Shown: positions 59,434 through 64,000 of the stretch, piece after piece
How the letters are laid out: the number at the start of each line of letters is the position of its first letter
How positions within the stretch are numbered: the stretch's first letter is position 1
Origin: Ciborinia camelliae
Lineage: Eukaryota; Ascomycota; Leotiomycetes; Helotiales; Sclerotiniaceae
Reading direction: 5' to 3'
Assembly (NCBI GenBank): GCA_025890175.1
Contig: JANPYM010000013.1
Coordinates: forward strand, 1,380,777-1,444,776
DNA: 64,000 nt
Notes under the pieces: generated by a model
What the model was told of the DNA's origin: nothing
Seen by the model: only the letters and a program-made list of their open reading frames with translations
Database searches by the model: none
Position numbers and translations under genes: made by a program

Positions 59434-61331
59434 CTAAGCATCAGTAGCAGTGTCTAATCCCCTTTTCGCATGTGCATGTGTATATCCATTACCCGCACTC
59501 TTAGCCGCCATAGTTGCAGCCCGTTTCTCTGCAACCCCTTGAGCATGAGTTGCCGCAACAGCATCATGAATTGATTTTCGATGCTCCAGCACCTTCGCCC
59601 TGACTTCTTCCATCGCACTCCCTCTCTCCTCTTTCAGTCTTCTTCCCCTATCTCTCCGCCCCTTGTCCATTTCCAGCGCCTTCGCTTCATCCTCCGCCAC
59701 TCTCCAATTCCTACCCCGCATTCCGCTTTCTCCCCACATACTAACTCGTTGGACCTTTTTCAGTTTGGAGATTCCATAGAACCATACAATTGCTGCGAAG
59801 ATTCCGCACCAGCCTGATACGCCCAAGAAACCTAGGTCAGATTCTTCGATGTGGTTTTTAAGATTCATGCCATAGAGGGCGGCGATGAATGCGCCGGAAC
59901 CCATGCCGAGCGTTCCAATGGAGATTTTGAGTTCGAGAAGCATAAGGGAGTTGCGATTGGCGTCAAGAATAGCTTTAACTCTGTCGGTTTCTAAATTAGT
60001 ACATTTAGGAGCAAAATGTAAGATTTCAAACATACATTTCTTCCGTGTTCCTTATGTTAGAAACTAAATTCCCAGACTCTTGAACAATCTCGTCGCAAAG
60101 CTTATGGTAGGATTCCAACAACATTTCGACTTCTGTATGATCATCCTCTCCTCTCTTTAAATCATGATCCTTCTCGGTAAGATACATAGCAGCCAAATCA
60201 TCATCCGCCTCCAATAGCTCATCAATCGAATCTCTGACCAATTTTGCCTTTTGTTCGAATGTGCCGAGTTTCTTGGAGTAAATGAGAAGGTAGCGGAGCT
60301 TGTCTCGATCAATATCCTCTTCCAACTCTTTCAAGACTCTGACGACTGGTTCCCGGACTGTCTCAAATTCCTTTTCCAAGCCAGATGTAACGGATATAAG
60401 GACAGCTTCGAGGGCGCGGAATTCGTATGGAAGGCCACCGGCAGATGGAGAAGTTTGTTTTTGGCGGAGCTTCCCTTCTAAATCATACATGAAGAGGGAT
60501 TGTGTATAAGAATCGGTAGAACCATAAGCGTCGAAAATCAGGACTCTATTGGACTTTATAAGAACTCGAAGGTGGAGGAGGTTGATAAGGATAGCTGAAG
60601 GACGAACAAGTATATGCGGAAGCGTACTCGAATCAATTTTCCGTAGATCTCGAGGAAGTAATCCATACTATATCAAGGTCAGTAATGGCATACCCAAAAC
60701 GTGTACCAAAGAAGATATCCTGCCTCACCTTAGCAATAAGCTCACTCTTCTTAAACTCCCCATTTACAAGAACCACCTTCCCATTCTCATCCAGTTCTGT
60801 GCATCGCAGCCGGGGCTCACTGGCAGCTTTGACAGATACGGAACGTCCTAGAGTAAATACATCTGGATCTCTTCCATCCTCACTGCGACTTGGTAAGTCG
60901 TCCGGTTGTAATGGTTTTCCACCCCTCTTCGAAGACCAAAACTTAAACGGCCATTTCCTTGTGCCCGTGGATATTCCACGACTTGTTTGTGGGCGATTCT
61001 GACTCGCAGATCTCTTATTCGGTGCAATAGTCCGTCTGAGTTGAGAGGAGTTGGATGTCGAATTCGAGGTGGTTAACCGCGGGCCCAAGGAATTTAGATC
61101 TGGGGATCTAGTCTCGACAGTTGCGCTACGCGGTAGTGAAGTTGAAAGTGGTCGCCTACATGGTCTCGAGGAATAAAAACATCCTACGCCAGAAGTTGTG
61201 ACATGGGGTGCATGATCGAAGAAATAACCTGGTCGAGGGTTGGAATTAAAAAAACAAACGCCCTCGGATTGCGCCCGCAGAAATCTCAACAAAGATGCTG
61301 ATGGTACAGTATTCTGTAGAGGAGACCGCAT
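59434..61331 (-). CDS. MRS2: Mitochondrial inner-membrane magnesium channel, Mrs2/CorA family
   Basis: Three exons (introns 59981-60035 and 60668-60728) give 593 residues. The first 140 are basic and Ser-rich, consistent with a mitochondrial presequence. A soluble matrix domain follows, with YGLLPRDLRKID, LPYEFRALEAVL, long helices and SNIRNTEEIVKAILDANRNSLM, which is characteristic of the family. Helix 1 ends in YGMN (residues 448-451), the invariant Mg2+ selectivity motif, followed by LKNHIEE and a second helix (GIFAAIVWFYGIS). The homo-pentamer imports Mg2+ into mitochondria. The C-terminal 110 residues are charged and Ala-rich. The third exon acceptor (CCGACAG) was chosen because it restores the family sequence. 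Confidence 0.94.
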
Positions 61332-61582
61332 AGCAGCTGAAAAGAGCTAATACAATCGTCTACAGATCACTTGCTGCTTCATGAGCCTTACTTTGAACCG
61401 TCTGTTTGAAATATATTTCTATCAGAAAAGCTTGGACAACAAAATTTACGTAGAACCATGATCACGTGAACTATGCCTCTTGCAGCTAAGGGGAGTTCCT
61501 CATTTTCAACACAGATTTGGGGAATTATGACGTGTATTACATTAGCAATTAGCATCGTAACATTATACTAATATGCCTTCAA

Positions 61583-62954
61583 TCATGAAACAAATTCCAC
61601 AAATTCCTCGATCAACCTATTCTTCTCAACATGGCTCTCACGTTCAAGAGAATTGCCAATGAACTGTATCATCAGACTAAGTCTATCTTCCAGGTTGAAG
61701 GGCGATATTGTGGAGTATATCATGCTTAATATCGTAGAGAAATGCTGGCTTGCGTCTGCGTTTGCGACATTTTCGAGTGTATAGTTGATGATATCCCGAT
61801 CAACCTTGTTCTCCACGCCAGCAAACAGTAGCAGGTGGATCACCTCGATCCTACATTCTCGGACAGCGTTCTTATATCCAATTATAGCTGCCTAGATTAT
61901 TATTAGCCAGATGTTTATTACACAAATAGTTCATTGAGAATATCACCTCTCCACAAGTTGACGTGAGCCAATCAATACGTGCTCCTCCCATGACTAGCCA
62001 AAATAAGAACTTGACAGCCTCCTCATCCCATGGGCCCATCAACAGGGTATGGGGTATTTCTGTGTCTTTGGCCACGTGGACATACGTCCGCAAGCGATTC
62101 AAACTCGCAAAATGTTGAAGTTGTATATCAAAATTTGACTCTCGTATTTTGTCAAAGAGAAAAAGATATCTGGCAAAATCATTGTCGAGTAGCTCAGCTG
62201 CTGAGACTGTATTTGGGTTGACGAATTCGCTACCACCTTCAATGCCCCATAGATTATCATCACCCCACATCCTCTTTGTAATGGAGATCCCCGAGAATCG
62301 ACGTCCTTGTCCATACTTCCTCACCCACTGATCTTGACTTCGGAGAAGCACCGGCAACCTTGCCCAACGGCATCTTAAGATCGGAGACTAAGCACATATT
62401 GTCAGGAGAGCACATCTACGGCTCGGAATCTAGGCTTACCTGGAGCCAGCAAAGCGTATTACCTTCGTTTCCCCAGAGGTAATTGTCACGAAATACCATG
62501 CTCGACATTCCATAATACGATTCCCAGGTACCACCAAAAGCGGCAATAATGGTCTGAGTGTAGATGGCTTCGCTGCTTAGCTTTCCTCCTATAACAGGAC
62601 TGCATGCCGGCAAACTCAGGTTCAAGCAGTAGAGAAAAATCGTCTCGAGAAGTTCCGTTGGCAATTTCTCGAGTTGGGACATCTTAAGCTTCGATTTGAT
62701 ATTCTTCATAGTGCGGACTTTCGGTTTTCGAGGTGCGGAAGACGAAGGTTGCAATATATGTGAGGTGAGCTTTGAGGATTGTAGTTTGAGGGGCCTGCCA
62801 CGAGGTCGTTTCTATACTCTGGAGTTAGTTGGATTGGCACTGTATTTGCTTTTGTTATGAGAACGTTTCATACCAGAATCTTTCTTGCCAGAAGCGCAGA
62901 TTTACTAGAATCGCGAGTATTCTTTCCCGGTATCTTAATTGGTGTTCCACCCAT
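61583..62954 (-). CDS. AT-hook and F-box protein
   Basis: Four exons (introns 61892-61946, 62388-62439, 62812-62873) encode 400 residues. The second exon opens with KRPRGRPLK, an AT-hook that contacts the minor groove of AT-rich DNA. It is followed by the F-box-like LEKLPTELLETIFLYCLNLSLP, which binds Skp1 in SCF ubiquitin ligases. The remainder includes WARLPVLLRSQDQW, an FDIQLQHFASLNRLR region and a C-terminal helical stretch (EVIHLLLFAGVENKV) that hints at ankyrin-like helices. Fungal F-box proteins of this form are numerous and mostly unstudied. The combination suggests a chromatin- or DNA-associated substrate adaptor, which is inference. Confidence 0.8.
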
Positions 62955-63951
62955 GGTTTCTAACAATCTATTACTACTAGATAGGCACTGGGAATGAGGG
63001 CCTTCTTCCAACTTGGTAGTTTTGTACGATTGATGTCATAAAACTTCATCTCACCGCTTTTGTTCTGCCATCTGAATTGACCCTTATCGGCCAAGGCGGT
63101 GTAATACAATTATGTTGCCCCTCATGTTTTACGATTTGTTGCTTAGGTAGGTCAACAACAGTTGGAGCAAAACCCTTTCAGTTCATTCAAGATCTTCCAA
63201 CCTGGGTTGTACCCGAAAAGACTAGGCATAGGTATCAATTGGATACACCTTCTATGGGTTTTCGCAAATCCATACTCATCATCCGATATTGAGAAATTAT
63301 TTGAGAAATTAAGCGCTCCCAGTGCAAAAATGAGGAGATTCCTCTTTATCCTGGAAGAACTTCAGATGGAACAATGAAGCTCATTATTCCTTCAGAATCC
63401 CTCAAATACTTGTCTTCGTTGCATCTTCTCACTATAGTAGACTTGCCTTACAATAGTGATGAAATTGTATCAGAAATGGACTTTTCTTTGCTTAGGACTA
63501 CAAATAATACCATAAAGTAGTGGATACCCAGGTAGTGCATCGCCTCGGGAAAAGAGACCCCAAAGCCCCTTCGTATCCGAGAATTTTATAAAACGCCATT
63601 TCTCCCTCCACGCCTTTCAAGTCATTCTTTACACCGGAAAAACATCTGGCACTTGAGAGGCAGAAGTTTCTCAATTTTTATGTATGTTGATTCAATATTA
63701 TAGTATAAATAGCCATTAACAGTTCTTCCGTCCCGCCCAACAGTTTGGACTCTTTTTCAATGATCAAACTAAATCCAGATATTCGACTATAAATGTCTAC
63801 TCCAATTTCAAACATCCAACAACTCCCTTTCCATCTTATTTAAAGAACTCGAGACTCCTTAAGCTCAAACTCACTCCTTTCTACATAGTACTACACAGTA
63901 AAAAACTTTCAATCTGACAAACAAATCAGATCAAACCAAACCAAATCCAGA
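62955..63951. other. Intergenic region
   Basis: No convincing gene. The last 200 bases (CT-rich, with CAAACCAAACCAAATCCAG just before an ATG) look like the leader of a gene starting at the right edge. Confidence 0.55.
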
Positions 63952-64000
63952 ATGTCTTTCAACCCTATCCCCTCCCCTTTCATCCTCCCCCATCCTCCCC
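63952..64000 (+). CDS. Start of a gene cut by the window edge
   Basis: ATG in a good context (CCAGAATG), beginning MSFNPIPSPFILPHPP, after a typical CT-rich, A-rich leader. Only 16 codons are visible, so no family can be named. Confidence 0.35.
   Translation, partial: MSFNPIPSPFILPHPP

Noticed and set aside
1..64000. CRISPR arrays, bacterial operons or phage genes
   Set aside because: Spliceosomal introns and fungal families throughout; the direct repeats seen are tandem or assembly-derived, not spaced arrays.

Overview
The window looks like filamentous ascomycete nuclear DNA. Genes carry short introns (about 48-100 bp) with GTAAGT/GTATGT-type donors and YAG acceptors. They encode fungal families: an SH3 protein of the Lsb1/Pin3 type, a SAT4/Pth11-type rhodopsin-domain protein, an unspecific peroxygenase, an Msc7-type aldehyde dehydrogenase and a Zn2Cys6-like regulator. 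AT-rich intergenic tracts of 1-4 kb are studded with the short palindrome ACCTAGGT/CTACCTAGG. I infer a leotiomycete of the Sclerotiniaceae kind, but only from general resemblance. No rRNA, tRNA, CRISPR array, intact transposon or virus was recognised.

Layout. 2.2-8.8 kb: SH3 protein (+), dienelactone hydrolase (+), Dabb stress protein (-), BTB/POZ protein (+). 9-13.8 kb: F-box-like protein (-), an R/S-rich protein (-) and, just upstream in the same frame, a nuclease-like gene broken by in-frame stops, then a decayed fragment of the R/S-rich gene's C-terminus. 15.4-16.7 kb: secreted heme-thiolate peroxygenase (-). 19.4-22.6 kb: a five-exon gene joining a ubiquitin-like N-terminus, a von Willebrand A domain and a UBC (E2) domain (+). 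23.4-24.5 kb: Mpv17/PMP22 protein (-) with a frameshift and an assembly gap. 28.5-31.1 kb: a small secreted protein and an MFS transporter relic that keeps only its two ends. 31.8-33.6 kb: amidophosphoribosyltransferase (purine synthesis). 35.4-36.3 kb: small secreted protein with a repeated exon motif. 38.1-45.2 kb: MYND-finger protein (-), Msc7-like aldehyde dehydrogenase (+), endonuclease III-like DNA glycosylase (-). 47.3-51.2 kb: GABA/choline-type permease (-) and rhodopsin-domain membrane protein (-). 53.4-58 kb: an acidic hypothetical protein (-) divergent from the zinc-cluster protein (+). 58-63 kb: a doubtful ORF, mitochondrial Mrs2/CorA magnesium channel (-), AT-hook/F-box protein (-). 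A gene probably begins at the right edge.

Functionally this is a housekeeping mosaic with accessory genes (peroxygenase, secreted proteins, membrane receptor, F-box and BTB adaptors) and decaying genes; no operon-like cluster or biosynthetic cluster is apparent. The most unusual gene is the Ubl-vWA-E2 fusion. Both 10-N gaps are flanked by near-identical sequence, so they are probably unmerged contig overlaps. All exon boundaries were read by eye from splice motifs and reading frame; none is confirmed by RNA data.
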